Shown: positions 23,501-36,271, counted from the first letter of the stretch. The stretch: 64,000 nt of DNA from Yponomeuta sedellus (GCA_934045075.1 OW203734.1:9869516-9933515), one strand, 5' to 3'. The notes: generated by a model not told the origin, from the letters alone. Made by a program: numbers and translations.

Positions 23501-25500
23501 TAGGTTAATATTATATCTACATAAGTAACTGAACGCAAGTATCAGCAAATAAGCAAGGTGAAACAATAAGGCGAGTCGATGGTCGATCGATACCAACACG
23601 ACAAGCAGAATTAAATGAGGCGGGGATTACAATAAAACTATTCCACGACATTCGTTCTACAAATAAAATCACCCGGGAAAACGCCATGACTATACTATTA
23701 CATGGACATCGATACGATGAAGGCAATGGGTAAGTTTGCCAATGTAAATGAACCGGTAGAAAGCAGAGATGATCTCAATACGTTAGTTGTCTAATGATCC
23801 ATGAAGACAAACCGGGAGCGAGCGCCGGCGGCAATGCCACAACGCGTGGGCGCATAACTGATCTGATATTTATCTACACGGGTAAAGTCGACTGACTCGA
23901 TGTCGCGGATAAAGCCCACGATTATACCCTCCCACTGAGTAGCTACACACTCGATAACAAGCTTATTCAATGTGAATAACAAGTCGCTGAAGCAACCGCA
24001 ACTGATAAAGATAGTAACTTACCCCATACCACAGAGTAAAACGTACATAATTAAGTGTTTAGTGTCATTTAAATACCGATCCCGCAAACTATTTGCATAA
24101 GAAAAACACAAGTGTGATAGGGAAAAGTTTAACCTTATCATCTATCAATCGCAAAAGAAAAAGTATCGGAAAGTAAAAGTTCCGAGCCCTATCGTAAAAA
24201 GCTGAGCGTCATTGTAAGTAAAATAAGACCTCCGAGTAGAAGTAAACAGTGGTCAATTACCGGGTGCAGAGTGGAGCTCCAGCTATGGGCGCGAGTGGAA
24301 ACAATCGAAGCGATGTGATGCCAGATACCGGCCCGTAATAACTCTAATGGCGAGATAAGGCAGCCGCCGCGGATACCTGACACACCAGCTCTGCAGCGCA
24401 AATGTAAAATGACCATATGCGAGCGCAATTATTGATACGGCATTACTCTCTGCGGTAAATGTTCACACCATAGTCACGGGATAGCATGCCATTTTACTGC
24501 CTATAATATTATTACGTGTTAAACTTCTTTGACTTTTTGAAGTTAAAACTTCTTGAGGCGCACTGCGCTTTACAGGTCGGTGAAGGAAACTGAAACGCCA
24601 CGAAAGTCGGAAACAGACCCAGACGATAAATTATAATTCTGATATAATTATAGTTACAGGTAATGGGATTACAAGAGGTTCCCTTTATAAGCTGTAGGAT
24701 TGCGCAAACTGGTATTGCCACTGTTTAAACTTTTTACTCATCAAGACGGCGTCGCTGCTATAGTCAAAATTAAAAACAACTCAATTCAATATTGTGATTC
24801 ATGTAATTCCTACGTTGGTCTATGCCTGCTACTAAGTAGGCGAAACCAATCCAGGTCCAACCAAAAACTACTAAGTTAATTGATCAGCAAACGGGTTTTG
24901 GAAACTTTTATTTCAGTTTTTTTTATTGTATTGACTATATTACTTTGCGGTTATTTGTGAACCACGACCGAAACTATCTTAAAGATCGAGGATAAAAGGT
25001 AATCGCGAAAAATCATGTTTGGACGCGATTGTTTATTATTGCGCGTATCTTCTTACATCATGCGTCGGCGGCAGGATACGCCGGGGCGACTGCGGGACCA
25101 GTTTACGCCGACAACCATGTAAACGATTTATTCCCAAGTCTCGTTTTGCATCACCCGATCGGGAGCTAGGGCTGGATCGGCCATCGCTGAGCCTATAGCG
25201 CTTGCGGGTATCGACAATAAAACTTTACAGCCTCCGATTGAACAAATCCACTCAATATTCCTGCATAGTAATAGGAATACTTACGGAATGCCAGCGTTTA
25301 CTCAGACTGTTAGTTGAAATGGGATGCATTTACAATGATAGAGATGCTCACTTCGACGCTAACAGAGTTATTTTTGTGATAAATTTAAGTTTGGAATTAT
25401 ATGAAGTTTGGTCACCCATGCAATTCGCAACCAGTCCAGCTAAGTCAAATCACTCAAGCTGCCATCCTATTACGTAACTGACCATTATTTCGGTAACCCA
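20569..25500. other. Intronic stretch, no gene seen
   Basis: No motif-bearing frame is present. A GC-richer, CpG-containing patch spans roughly 22140-23400. It holds an open frame of 129 codons (22974-23363, minus) that is arginine/proline-rich and unlike any family I know. This could be a regulatory island or unrecognised first exon, but nothing in the sequence decides it. Confidence 0.4.
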
Positions 25501-25833
25501 TTTTGACGTGTCAGAGTGCTTAGTGCGAGTTTTTTAACTACTCGACCGCGTTAACGTAAACTCATATTTCTATGGCATCGAGGAAGCGCCACCTAGCGAC
25601 AAGTATGGAAATTAAAATTGCTGAGTGCGAGTTGTAATGGTTTACGTTGAGAAGTGAACACGTTTACTAGCCAAAACACGAATAAACGCGAGTGCGAGTC
25701 GTACTGTGACAGCGTTTTGCCAGTTCGAACGGTTAACTTACTCATACTCACTACTCAATGCTCGATTAACGCGGTAGTAAAGTTATTCGATTGGATCTGT
25801 CAAACTCGCACTAAGCACTCTGAAGTGTCAAAA
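25501..25833. mobile_element. MITE-like inverted-repeat element
   Basis: The left end TTTTGACGTGTCAGAGTGCT and right end (complement) TTTTGACACTTCAGAGTGCT match over about 32 bp with three or four differences, including the shared core CAGAGTGCTTAGTGCGAGTTT. There is no coding capacity in the 333 bp. The interior is rich in gtgcgagt words. A clear target-site duplication was not found, so the transposon class is open. Confidence 0.6.
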
Positions 25834-28320
25834 TAGTATGCGTTTCACAGTTTAGATTAGGTTTAATCGGAAGAGTCCATACAATGATGAAGTTAAGTAG
25901 CGCCCCTAGAAGACTGTTTCCGTATTTCTGTCTACATGATGATTGCAGAAAGAAACATGAATGATCGCATCGCATGTGATATAAGGCTGCAGTGTAATTA
26001 ATGGCAGCCCCGTCGCACCGCAGAGAGGAGTTGTCGCAAGAGTTTATTAAACGATGCTAAGATGGCCGTTGGACCGGCTTCATCCCGCGCTCACCCGCCT
26101 CCCTGCCTGCAACGACGCACTCGTCAATACATACGATGATATAAATATACAGGTGTTCATCGCACTCTTACCTACTCTATAAATCATACTAATTTCCACA
26201 TCGTTAATTAGACGCCAATAGACGGCAACGCCCCTCAAACCAATCATATGAAAGTTTATGTAACTTTGTTTATTAAAATGTGGATGGAATATGAAATTCA
26301 GGAAAATCGACGAAGGGAAAACTTGTGTAATATCACCTAATGTGTAAAGAACGGGGAATTTATTGAAACTTTTGAACAAGTGAAATTATCCAACGTGCAA
26401 TGACGATGCTTTCGAACCGACGCATCCACATGCCTTAAGTATTTCAGCTCGTAAAATTGCAATTAATAGTAATTGTAAAATATGCAATTTCATATAAGAA
26501 TTACAAAATAGTTTTATAGCCACCATGGTGTTTACTGTGTCTAGGAACAAAAATCGTGGGAGCAAACATGAATACATAGTGAGTAGTAACCCCTCAACCA
26601 TTTGCCTGCATTTAATTCATGCTTCAAAGCATACTAACATTACGAGCCCAGTGTTAAGCAGCTTATAATCCGTTTCAATAACGTGTTTGTAACAATTGGA
26701 GCCCTATTAATAGAGCATTTCTCGTCAGAATTGTTTGCAATCAATTCCGATACGGTCCCACACGAGACGAATGCATCGGGTGGCTGTATTTTTGCACGCA
26801 CTGCACATTCCATTATGTACTTTTTGCAGATGCCGCCGAAAGCCCGGCGTCGGACGGCGGGCGCAGTGCGACAGAGGTGTCCAACCGGTTTAAATTAACA
26901 TCGCCTTCCATGCCAATGCCATCATAAGCGCGCACCGCACTCGTCCGCAGATTTAACACTCGTCAAATACCGCAAAGCGCAGCGCGACCGTTGCATCGTT
27001 ACATAATGCGCCTATTTGTGCGTGCCTCGGTCCCTCTGCACGCCATCTCTTCGGTACTCAAGAGCCGTCTTACATGTTCGTACGCCGTTATGAATTTGTA
27101 TGGTTTAAGATATATATTATCTTAGCAAAAGTTAATTGAATCTGAGAAACTTTAAGAAATCGTCAACATTTCCCGATTTTATTTTGTTCATTTCAGACCA
27201 CTGGTTTCCGGACATTATTTAGACAAATTTGCTGTACTCCAACCCTTTTTAAGAAATAAGACGAATTTTTTTACACCCTCGAAATCACTAGTGACATTAG
27301 AAAAATAGCTCGGAGAAAATCTACGAATCTTAATAATTTATTACTCTAGATAAATATCCTCTAACGGAGATTCTTCAAACACTACAAAGTGAGGTAGCGC
27401 AGTGGAGCAAACATAAACGTCATTATGTAAACAGAGAACAAAGTGCATTTCGCAATCGGTCATCATTAGTTTGATTGCATTGTTTGTGTGATACAGCAAT
27501 TATTAACATGCAGAAAATATACCATCATGCGACAGATGCACATGAGGAAAATTATCTGCAATCTTGAATACATTGACAAGGAATACAATGTTGGAACGGC
27601 AAATTAGACAGAAGTTTAATTTAAAAAAAAAAACTTTTTCGTTTGATTTATTAAAATTCATCATGGGCATACTCGTTAACTTTGAGCACGTGACCGATTT
27701 GATCTTGAGATTTGAGTTTTTGAGGAAAAACTGTACATATTTTATGCAACGCCGCCAATTCATCGCTCGTTTACGTTTACTTATACATAGGTATTACAAG
27801 ATGGGCCTGCACCAAACGGTTTTTTGACTTAGAATTCGGGATGCAAAAAAAAAAGTGAACTGCCTGAATCGAAAACCATTTGAAGCTTAGCATCCAAACT
27901 ACAGTATTTTTAATGTAAGAGATTTTTATACTATAAGATGAGCCTTATTTTGAGTAAATAATAATATTTAAATGCCCTTCATATGACCTCTGAGGACCTC
28001 TATGATGACGTCACAAGTTAAATCGTCTGTGGTAGTAGTTATTCTGTGGAAAAACTACCAATGGCCTGTCAACTTCATCCGTCAAACATCTGTCTTTTTA
28101 CACTAAACCATAGACAAATCCAATCGCGAACTCTACCTACATACAGAGTATGTTACATATGACGTCACGCCGAATAATATTCATTTTAATTAAATAACAA
28201 TGATAAAATCGATTAATCTCGAAAAAATTGAAATTAGTTTCTTAAAATTACGTCTACAATCAGAATATAAAATAAAATCCGATCATAAAAAAAACTTTGC
28301 ATCCCTAATTATTACAAGTA
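25834..28320. other. Intronic stretch, no gene seen
   Basis: Only short unremarkable frames are present. Two ATGACGTCA sites (about 28006-28014 and 28158-28166), containing the cyclic-AMP response element TGACGTCA, lie 150 bp apart near the mariner element. They could be chance or part of an old repeat. Confidence 0.4.
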
Positions 28321-29663
28321 CGAGGGCTGCTACTTATGTATGCGGAATAGAAAAAAAAACAAATGTATATGGCTAAATATGCTTTTATTGTTTTTCAAAG
28401 TATTCTCCACTATGATCGATGCACTTTTGCATTCGATGAAACCAATTTGTAAAACACTTTTTCCACTCTGATTGAGGTATCTCCAAAACGTGCTGTTTGA
28501 ACGCATCTACGGCATCTTCACGGGTCGAAAATCGTTGACCACGTAATTTATTCTTTACATTTGGGAATAAATATAAATTATTGGGAGCCAAATCAGGGCT
28601 GTACGGTGGATGACCCATCAATTCTATTTTTTGACCATCCAAAAATATAGTTGTTTCCTGACATGACAGCTGGCATTGTCATGGTGAAGTATGATTCTGC
28701 GTCGCTGGTTGTTTTAGCTTATTTCTTCAAATACTTCCGGCAAACAAATGGTCGTGTACCACTCCGAATTAACCGTTCTGCGATTCTCCAGTGGTATTGT
28801 AGCCACATGGCCATTAATACAAAAAAAACAGGCCACCATTTGCTTTACAGTGCTTTTTGCACGAGCCACTTTCGTAGGGTTCGGCTCATTTTGAAACACC
28901 CAAACTGTTGATTGTTGTTTAGTTTCAGGATCGTACGCGTAGATCCAGGATTCGTCACCTGTGTAGATATTATAAACAGATTCTGAGTCGCCTCAGTTGA
29001 TTTTTTTTAAGGTTTTCTTGCACCATTCGACGCGAGCATCTTTTTGATCCTGAGTTAAGTTGTGCGGGATCCAACGCGAACAAATTTTTTTTAGACAAAT
29101 GTTCATGTAATATCCTATGAATGCTCGTCATACATATGAAATGAAATTTATTGAGCAGAAATTTCAATTCATTTCATAAATTTCATTTCATACATATGCC
29201 CAGAATAGCCTCTATCTCGCTATACGTAACATGGCGGTCTTGCATTATTAGTTTTCGCACAGCTTCAATATTTTGTGGCACAACCACCGATTTCGGGCGA
29301 CCTTCTTTAACTTCGTCCGTGAGCTTACTGCGCCCGCGATTAAACTCACTAAACCAGTGATACACAGTCGTTTTTGATGGAGCTTCACCACCAAAAGTCG
29401 AAGTTAATTGATCTACGCACTGTTGTTGCGTTAAACCATGTCGAAAATCGTAATAAATCATAGCACGAATATTTTCACGAGTGAGTTCCATTTTTTCAGC
29501 GATATGACATTTTAAACCCAACAAAAACAAAACACTAACGTATATAAGAGAAAAATATTAGCGGCCAGTATTTATAAAAAGAACGAATTTGACCATGGAG
29601 GTCAGACATTGCGTTTAAAATTATTGGAATCCCAGATTCCGCATACATAAGTAGCAGCCTATG
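28321..29663 (-). mobile_element. mariner element, full length but inactive
   Basis: A 1343-bp element with 28-bp terminal inverted repeats (core GGCTGCTACTTATGTATGCG), flanked by TA at 28319-28320 and 29664-29665, exactly as for mariner/Tc1 transposition. The length equals that of intact mariners (about 1.3 kb). The transposase is on the minus strand and is broken by frameshifts. A local inverted duplication at 29136-29189 (15-bp arms built on atgaaatgaaattta) adds extra bases. Confidence 0.9.
28385..29496 (-). pseudogene. mariner transposase pseudogene
   Basis: The N-terminal part, starting MELTRENIRAMIYYDF and continuing with TTVYHWFSEFNRGR, carries the paired helix-turn-helix DNA-binding region. 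The C-terminal part has a broken H-D-N-A catalytic block near 28670 and HPPYSPDLAPNN. In mariner enzymes the last position of that block (A-P-x-D) is the third catalytic aspartate. Here it is Asn, so the enzyme would be dead even without the frameshifts between about 28650 and 29190. Confidence 0.85.
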
Positions 29664-30598
29664 TACATGAGATCAGATTCGACTGGAGCATCAATCAGTA
29701 TGCCATTTATCAGTATGTTTGACATTACCATGAATTAACGAATAATTATTATCGCACATGTTTATTATACAAGTCAATGACGATCTTAGATCAAATATGG
29801 TCAGACTTTGCTAGTAACTGTCTGCACAATATCCGTATTTTTAGCACGTTGGCGCGGGAAAAAACATTGGCAACATCTATTTAATTCACAGACGACAAAA
29901 ACCGAACGTCTTAGAACAGCGTTAAATTAATAATACGTAACCTCGAAACGATCGATGACTCCAGATTGAGCATCTGAATTAATAAATTTATTAACTAAAA
30001 CAAACTGGTCTAAGGTAATAAATTTGTCCTTTTTTATCTGATTTTAAATGACTCGAAAGCCTAATAATTTAGCATCTTGAATATTTGTGATGATTTTGGC
30101 AATAACTTTATGAGAACATGGAACAGTAAGCGAGTACCTATTTCAACATCTGACGATGTGAATTTTTCTCTGTTGAATTTGGAAACAGTCCAAAAATATC
30201 AAAGGTCTCGAATTTGGCAGGTTCGTAGAAATTGTTAAATGTGTTGTTTGTTTACTGGAGGCGGCGTCGCCGGCTTGCGTTGCGAAGCGTTACGCTCTCC
30301 ATCACTGCCGTGGCCTTCGATCTGAATTTCACGGTCAAACAAGCCATCTTTGATTCGGCTTTTACGCGGCGCAGTGTTATTGCCATCGGCCGAATAAATA
30401 GGTTCAATGAACACCGACTACTTACGAACCATTAAACGCGTTTCTGTCTTTTTTTTACATTATGTTATATTTGACGCCAGCTTTTTGTGAGGCACGATCA
30501 AACTTGAGGTGATACATTAATTTTTGGATTGTTAAAATACTTGAAACACGAAGTATGTTCAACCGGGAAATAAAATGTGTGCTTATTGGTGGACTTAC
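29664..30598. other. Intronic stretch, no gene seen
   Basis: AT-rich sequence between the mariner element and the candidate alternative exon. It has no recognised repeat or motif, apart from a short GC-rich open frame at 30232-30435 that resembles nothing I know. Confidence 0.4.
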
Positions 30599-30736
30599 TA
30601 AGTTAGGTTGGGTGGTATAGGCCCGCTGGCAGTCGTGTTGGTCGTGGTAGGAGCTGACCAGCTGGCTGACGTACTCCCAAACTTCGCCGGGCGCGGACCA
30701 GGCGGCAGCCGCGGCGTTTGCAGCGTGCCGCATCAT
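30599..30736 (-). CDS. Candidate alternative first coding exon (possibly of ash1)
   Basis: An ATG-ATG start at 30736 opens 46 codons (MMRHAANAAAAAW at the start, YTTQPNL at the end) that run exactly into a perfect GTAAGT donor at 30598-30593. The exit phase is 0, which matches the phase-0 acceptor of the ash1 exon at 10222. The upstream side (30737-32130) is GC- and CpG-rich, like a promoter. Seen directly: start, open frame, donor, base composition. Inferred: that it is spliced to ash1 as an alternative N-terminus. It might instead belong to an unrelated short gene, or be non-functional. Confidence 0.4.
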
Positions 30737-32130
30737 GCCAGCATCACACTCGTCCAGTGTGCACTCGTAAACACCTCTAGTTAGTCACTTCACACAACCG
30801 GTGCGCTCCCGACGCGCGCGTCCAATGGCATTGACGGGCTATTTATATTGTTTTATCCTCAATCACGCGCAACTAGGTCGCGAATCTTGCGATCCACATC
30901 TCGCATGTACGAAAAAACTTTATCTACTTGTTTCGGTTAAACAAACATTCAAATGAGCACTGCTTTGCTGTTTTAAAGTTTTAGTGTCGGTGCTAAAATT
31001 ATTTGATAAAATGGGATTTAGACGGCGCGGAGATTTGCAAAAAGGGCGCGCATTGAGCGTTTTCCGGTTATGTATGTAAAGAAAATAAACTTAAATCGAG
31101 CTCTACATTTTTTTCCTAGGTAATAAAATAACATGGTCATGGTCCAGTGCGGCGGACGCAGTGAAATTATTAATTGGCAGCGATGCGCGCAATCGTGGAA
31201 CGAATCACTATACCTACTCCCGACCGCCGCCGGTAGCGGTGATAGCGCGCGACCTTGAGACCGCGCTGAGAGTCCGCGCGTTTGATAACACAATTTCGGC
31301 GACATCCCCCGCCCCGCTGCACTCCGGCCGGCTCTAATCCCGTACAAGTGTTTGCTTTGCATGAATTAGTGACGTTTATCACGTTGTAACACTGTGAAAC
31401 GATCATGACTTAATGGACTTTCCTTTTTGATAAGAGCAAGTAGTTAATATTAATTACCAGCTTTGCTGGAATGAAGAAAATCTGGAGTTCGTGACTTGTA
31501 ATACAAATTTCTTGGATTTATGACCAATTAAGTACTCGTTTTTTTTAATTAATATTGGCCAGATAACAATTAGTTTATTAAGTTTAACATGTAAACAATA
31601 ATCCGGACCGTTCAAATCCCATTGGAAAACCATCAAAGAATCGAAAGCCACAAACATTTGTTCAATCAATTATCCGCACACAAATCGCACTAATCACTGG
31701 TAATCCGTATCACTGTTGTAGCGAGACTGACTGATTGATAGTGCGACGTATCAGTTGGCGGGAGTGTGACGTCGCGCACGCCGATGTGTCTGCGACTCTA
31801 CGGCACGGGCGGACGGGTGGCAACGCGCGCGCTTCGCGGCGAGCCGGCTAATGAGCGGCGCCGCGCGGAGCATTCGCGACCCCCACTCCGGCAGCCACCG
31901 TGCGAGCTATCAGAACCAGTTTACGTGAAAAAATTTAATTCCACCGGGCGCGGGTGACGACCGCGAACGCTTTCCTCGCGCCTAGCACCTCCCCCGGCCG
32001 AGACGCGGAAAAAGTGCAGCCCCCCCCGAGGGCGCCGGAAGTGCAGCCCGGACGCACGCGAGCCAAGCGCACCCACCGCCTTAATTAAATGCTGCACACA
32101 CCTACCCCCGCCCTACTGTTGCGGCTCTAT
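30737..32130 (-). promoter_or_regulatory. GC-rich, CpG-containing island; putative promoter
   Basis: Compared with the AT-rich surroundings, this stretch is markedly GC-rich in blocks (30.74-30.83, 31.18-31.34 and 31.75-32.1 kb), with many CG dinucleotides and tracts such as cagcccccccc. It lies immediately upstream of the candidate exon at 30736 on the minus strand. I found no convincing TATA box. Assignment as a promoter is inference from composition and position. Confidence 0.35.
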
Positions 32131-33131
32131 GCAGCGACCCGACAGCTCTACGTGTTGTAAACTATTTATTTTCCAATGTTTCCAAGATGTTCAGAGCTTT
32201 AAATTGTCAATCCTCGATGAAAAAGGCGAACTTATCTCTACTAGTCGAGGTCTGTTCTAGCCAACCGTAACTTACGGTGTTTGACTCTAGATAGCATTAA
32301 TGCCAAACCTACGACAGCGAGAAAAATTAACAAATATTGATCACTAAATAAAATATTAAGTAATATAATTATTTTGCATTTTTTTATTTATGGACATATA
32401 CATAATATCTTCTTATCTCAATACTGATTTCAGCGACAAATCTGGATTGTAATGCTCTTTTAATATCTACTTCAAGGATAACATGAAAGGGCACTCTTGA
32501 ATAAAGTTAGGAAGCTTGTGCAAAGTTGACGGCTCAGACAGTGAAAGAGTTGGAGTTTTTTTTTTGGTTATGCTGTTTCAATTTTAAACCCTTTTAAGTA
32601 TTGCAGGTGCAGGAAAAAGCAAATGCGAAGACAAGACATCAAAAGAACTGAATAATATTTAACGTTTCAAGGCTCATTGAAGGCGATAATGAAACAGCAA
32701 ATTATTTTATCCACCCTACCGAATGTAAGACGTGTTATACCTTCGCATTCTAGTAGATGTTGCTGACGCAATGTAAGCAAACGCGATGCAAAAATAGCAA
32801 TTTGGGGCAGTGTGCTGGCGGCCAATCCCATTTAACAAAATGCAAACTATTTCATAATTTTTCTTAAGAAAATATGATTAAATTGATCATTATGACTGAG
32901 ATTTTTATTTATTCCACCATATGTCTGTTTTGCACAAAATACAATATTTGTCCTACTTCGAGAATTTTTACTCTACTTAAGTCATATGGTTTTAAATATC
33001 ATCTATTAGACAGAGCAAAGCAGAAACAGTAAAACAATACAAAATGGAATCAGAACAACAAAACCATCAACAGTCGTAGAACAAAACGTAGAGCAAAGGT
33101 AAATGACAGACTGCAACTGACGTGTTTCAAG
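32131..33131. other. Intronic stretch, no gene seen
   Basis: AT-rich with no motif-bearing frame and no recognised repeat. Confidence 0.4.
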
Positions 33132-33533
33132 AATGAGGGATTTTTCTGACAGCTATTAAAAAAAAATAGTTCTAAAAGCTACGATGAGATGGCGCTGAAT
33201 CGCAAGGGTTTACCTTTTTTTGTTTGTTATTGCTTGCTACAGGTAAAAACTTTATTGCTGTTTTGCGATTTCATCGACTGGAAGGAATCTAATCTGTGAT
33301 CAACTGATCAACGTCAACTGATCAACCATGATTTTAGCACGAAAATCAAATAACAATAGTGCAAGAGCAAAAAAAAAAGAGGGAGGAAATTCCACGTGAT
33401 CTGTGGACTGTGGACCACAGAATAAACTGGAAAGTGGCTTATCCTATTAAAAAAACAAAAACCCTTACTTGAAAACGCCATCTACTGACAAATTAGGAAC
33501 TACTTTTCTTAGCTGTCAGAAAAATCCCTCATT
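33132..33533. mobile_element. MITE-like element with long inverted ends
   Basis: The left end aatgagggatttttctgaca and the right end (its complement) begin identically and stay alignable for about 85 bp, through text such as gatggcg and aagggttt. The roughly 400-bp element has no coding capacity. The target-site duplication is unclear. Confidence 0.65.
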
Positions 33534-34486
33534 AAACAATATAGACAGAGACAACCTGTATATTATTATATCATACATGAATGTGTAGCCGAGATAATAA
33601 ATTGTGTAGTCAATGAATGTCAGTGATTTGATGCTTTCTCCACAGAAAAATCAGATGGTTAAAAATCGGACCAAGACAGCGTAAATGTGTGCGTTAGTCA
33701 ACACGTTAATTAATCAATCGATTTTAACATCGTGCATACACGCACGCACGTTGTTCAACACTTTCCTCCTACATAACTTACTGATCTCTACTCCACATAC
33801 ATTGACGTAATAAACATGCTATTCTTAGGACATTTATTGCGAATGCAACGTCCACTCCACACCTGCTATTTAGGGAACAAACTAGACTGCGAGAAGTTGC
33901 TTGCTCGGTTAATGTCAATCAATCAAATCACTCCGGCTATCAATTTGTTGGGATATTCTCGTTGCTCATCAAATTGGCTCCTAAACACGCTCGATCACTT
34001 TAAAAATAATTCAACAGTTTAAAGGGGATGACCCATAATTTCACATGATACATCTGCTTGTCCCGCATTTGATACAATTAATAAATATGAGGTTATTATT
34101 ACTAGTGTGTATGTGTCCTTTTCAAGCCCCAAGGGTGTGTGGTAAACATGAATAATAACCATACGCTTTTTATCAAAAGAACTGGATTAGATTAAGACGA
34201 CAAAGAGTCTTTAGTGTGTTTTTCAATAGAATTTAACTTACTGCGTAGTCCCCCACAGAAACAACTCGTTTACGTGTTAGGGTAGGCTGCCGACAAGTTA
34301 AATAAATATCGTCTTTGTGACATTATATCACTCGCTTCAAAGTACAGTCCATCCAGCTTCAAATCAGTTTACTTTACCACCTCCGTTACAATTAGTGATG
34401 ATTTATTGAAATAATAATAATTTGGAGTAAACTCAATTTTGTTGATTACAGTGAATAACTAACTGGGCGGCATTAACGAAGACCTA
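33534..34486. other. Intronic stretch, no gene seen
   Basis: AT-rich with no recognised element. The right half leads into the inverted 29-mer at 34487. Confidence 0.4.
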
Positions 34487-34734
34487 TTTTTTTCAATTTA
34501 TAAGGTTCCGTCATACTGAAATGAGATGAAAAGGTTTTATTCAAAGTAGCACAGAAACTGCGGCTTAATGAACGTTACAATTTAAACTAGGTGTCCATTT
34601 CAAAATTTAAATCATTTTGGAGAAAAAATGGACAAAAAACTCCAAACTTAGTCTTTTCAAAGTCCTTAATTAACATAGTTTACATAATTATTATAAAACA
34701 TAGAACTCATACATTGTACTGGCTTTAATTCCAG

Positions 34735-35846
34735 ACCCCATTGTCGTCTAAATAATCCTTTATGTTATAGTAGCCCTTTTGGCACACAGTGTGTTTAACA
34801 TATTTTTTGAACCGCGATTCAGGCAAGCTTAATATATCTTCAGGGATTTTATTATAGAAGCGTATACAATGCCCCATGAAGGATGTAAAGGATTAACCTT
34901 TGCCAGCCAAAATAGTGGGAACAAAAGTTTATGTTTATTTCTAGTATTTAGATTGTGCACCTACCTAAAGTTTTAAAGTTACTGATATTTTCCTAACATA
35001 CATAATGTTTTCATATATACTGACTGGCAACTGTCAAGATATTAGTTTCTTTAAAGAAATCTCGTAACGAATCTCTACTGCCCAGCCTATAAATGTATCT
35101 GATCGCTCTCTTCTGCAAGACGAAGATGGTCTCAATGTCTGCTGCCCATCCCCACAGTAGCATGCCATAGGACATAAGACTATGGAAGTAACTAAAATAA
35201 ACAAGCCTAGCAGTTGCGACGTCAGTTAGTTCCCCAATTCTTTTGACTGCATATGCTGCTGAACTAAGCCTATTTCCTAATTTTTCTATATGAGGACCCC
35301 ATTGAAGCTTTGCATCAATTGCGATACCTAGAAATACAGTTTCATTCACAAGGTCTAATTTGTCATTCCCCAATAAAACATTGCTGTCAACCGTTTTGAC
35401 ATTTGGAAGAGTGAACTTTATACATTGTCTTTTTTGAATTTAACAATAAGTTATTACAAGTAAACCAATTTAGTACCCGAGAGCGAGCATTATTTGTATT
35501 GTCAAGGTCATTTTCTTGTCTCTTAATTTTAAAAATAAGTGACGTGTCATCTGCAAATAATACTATCTCTGACATATTTTGAACCATGAACGGCAAATCA
35601 TTTACATATACGAGGAAGAGGAACGGCCCCAAAATCGATCCCTGTGGCACTCCTATCCTGACCTCTGACCCTGAAGATTTAGTTCTATTTAAATATCAGC
35701 TCTTTGAACTCTCCATTCTAAATATGATGTCATTAGTTTTAGGCTATTCCCGTTTATACCAGTGCTTTAATTTTAAAAGAAGTGTTTTATGGTCCACGCA
35801 ATCAAATGCTTTCAAGTCACAGAATAATACGAGGCATGCCTTTTAA
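34735..35846 (-). pseudogene. Jockey-like LINE, reverse transcriptase C-terminal half
   Basis: In shifting minus frames the translation shows a D-L-K-A-F-D-C-V-D start near 35820, PQGSILGPFLFLVY, and FADDTSL (the catalytic aspartate pair of reverse transcriptase) at about 35560. These are followed by a thumb/connection part with VNETVFLGIAIDAKLQWGPH and a C-terminal tail ending about 34735. LINEs of this type copy themselves by target-primed reverse transcription. The 5' endonuclease half is absent and the frame is broken near 35385 and 35000, so this is a 5'-truncated dead copy. Its 5' side abuts the mariner fragment. Confidence 0.8.
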
Positions 35847-36225
35847 GTTTTGTCGTTTGAAGAAAAAAAACACAACTAGAACCATATAGTACTTTTTATT
35901 GTTTTTCAAAGTATTCACCACGTAACTTACTACACTTTTCCATTCGCTCAAACCAGTTATTATAACATTTATGCCACTCTAAAGTGGGGGTGTTCAAAAT
36001 GGCTGACTTGAAAGCGTCGACTGCTTCTTCACCGGACTGGAACCTTTGACCACGAAGACTTTTCTTAATTTTAGGAAATGTAAAGAAATCGTTGGGGCTT
36101 AGGTCAGGACTGTATGGAGGATGGTCAAGAATTTCTACTTTTTCCTGCTTCAAATACTCAGTTATTTGACGAGCGCTGTGTGAGCTTGCGTTGTCGTGGT
36201 GCAGGATGATGCGTCGCTTTGAGTT
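35847..36225 (-). pseudogene. Second mariner, C-terminal transposase fragment
   Basis: The open frame includes HPPYSPDLSPNDFFTFPKIK and ends GEYFEKQ. Just upstream is a H-H-D-N-A-S-S-H block (second catalytic aspartate). The A/S-P-N-D aspartate is retained, unlike in the copy at 28385. The N-terminal half and both inverted ends are missing; the fragment stops near 36225. It is related to, but clearly diverged from, the mariner at 28321. Confidence 0.8.
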
Positions 36226-36271
36226 AGACTATATGACGGAACCTTATAAATTGAAAAAAATGCAAGGATGT

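Larger units (their letters stand above)
34487..36260. repeat. Perfect 29-bp inverted repeat pair around a LINE/mariner composite
   Basis: 34487-34515 and 36232-36260 are exact reverse complements (core caatttataaggttccgtc). Between them lie a jockey-like LINE fragment and a truncated mariner. 'Ttataaggttccgt' is also a piece of a very common insect dispersed repeat, so the pair may be two oppositely oriented remnants of that family and not true element ends. Confidence 0.6.
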
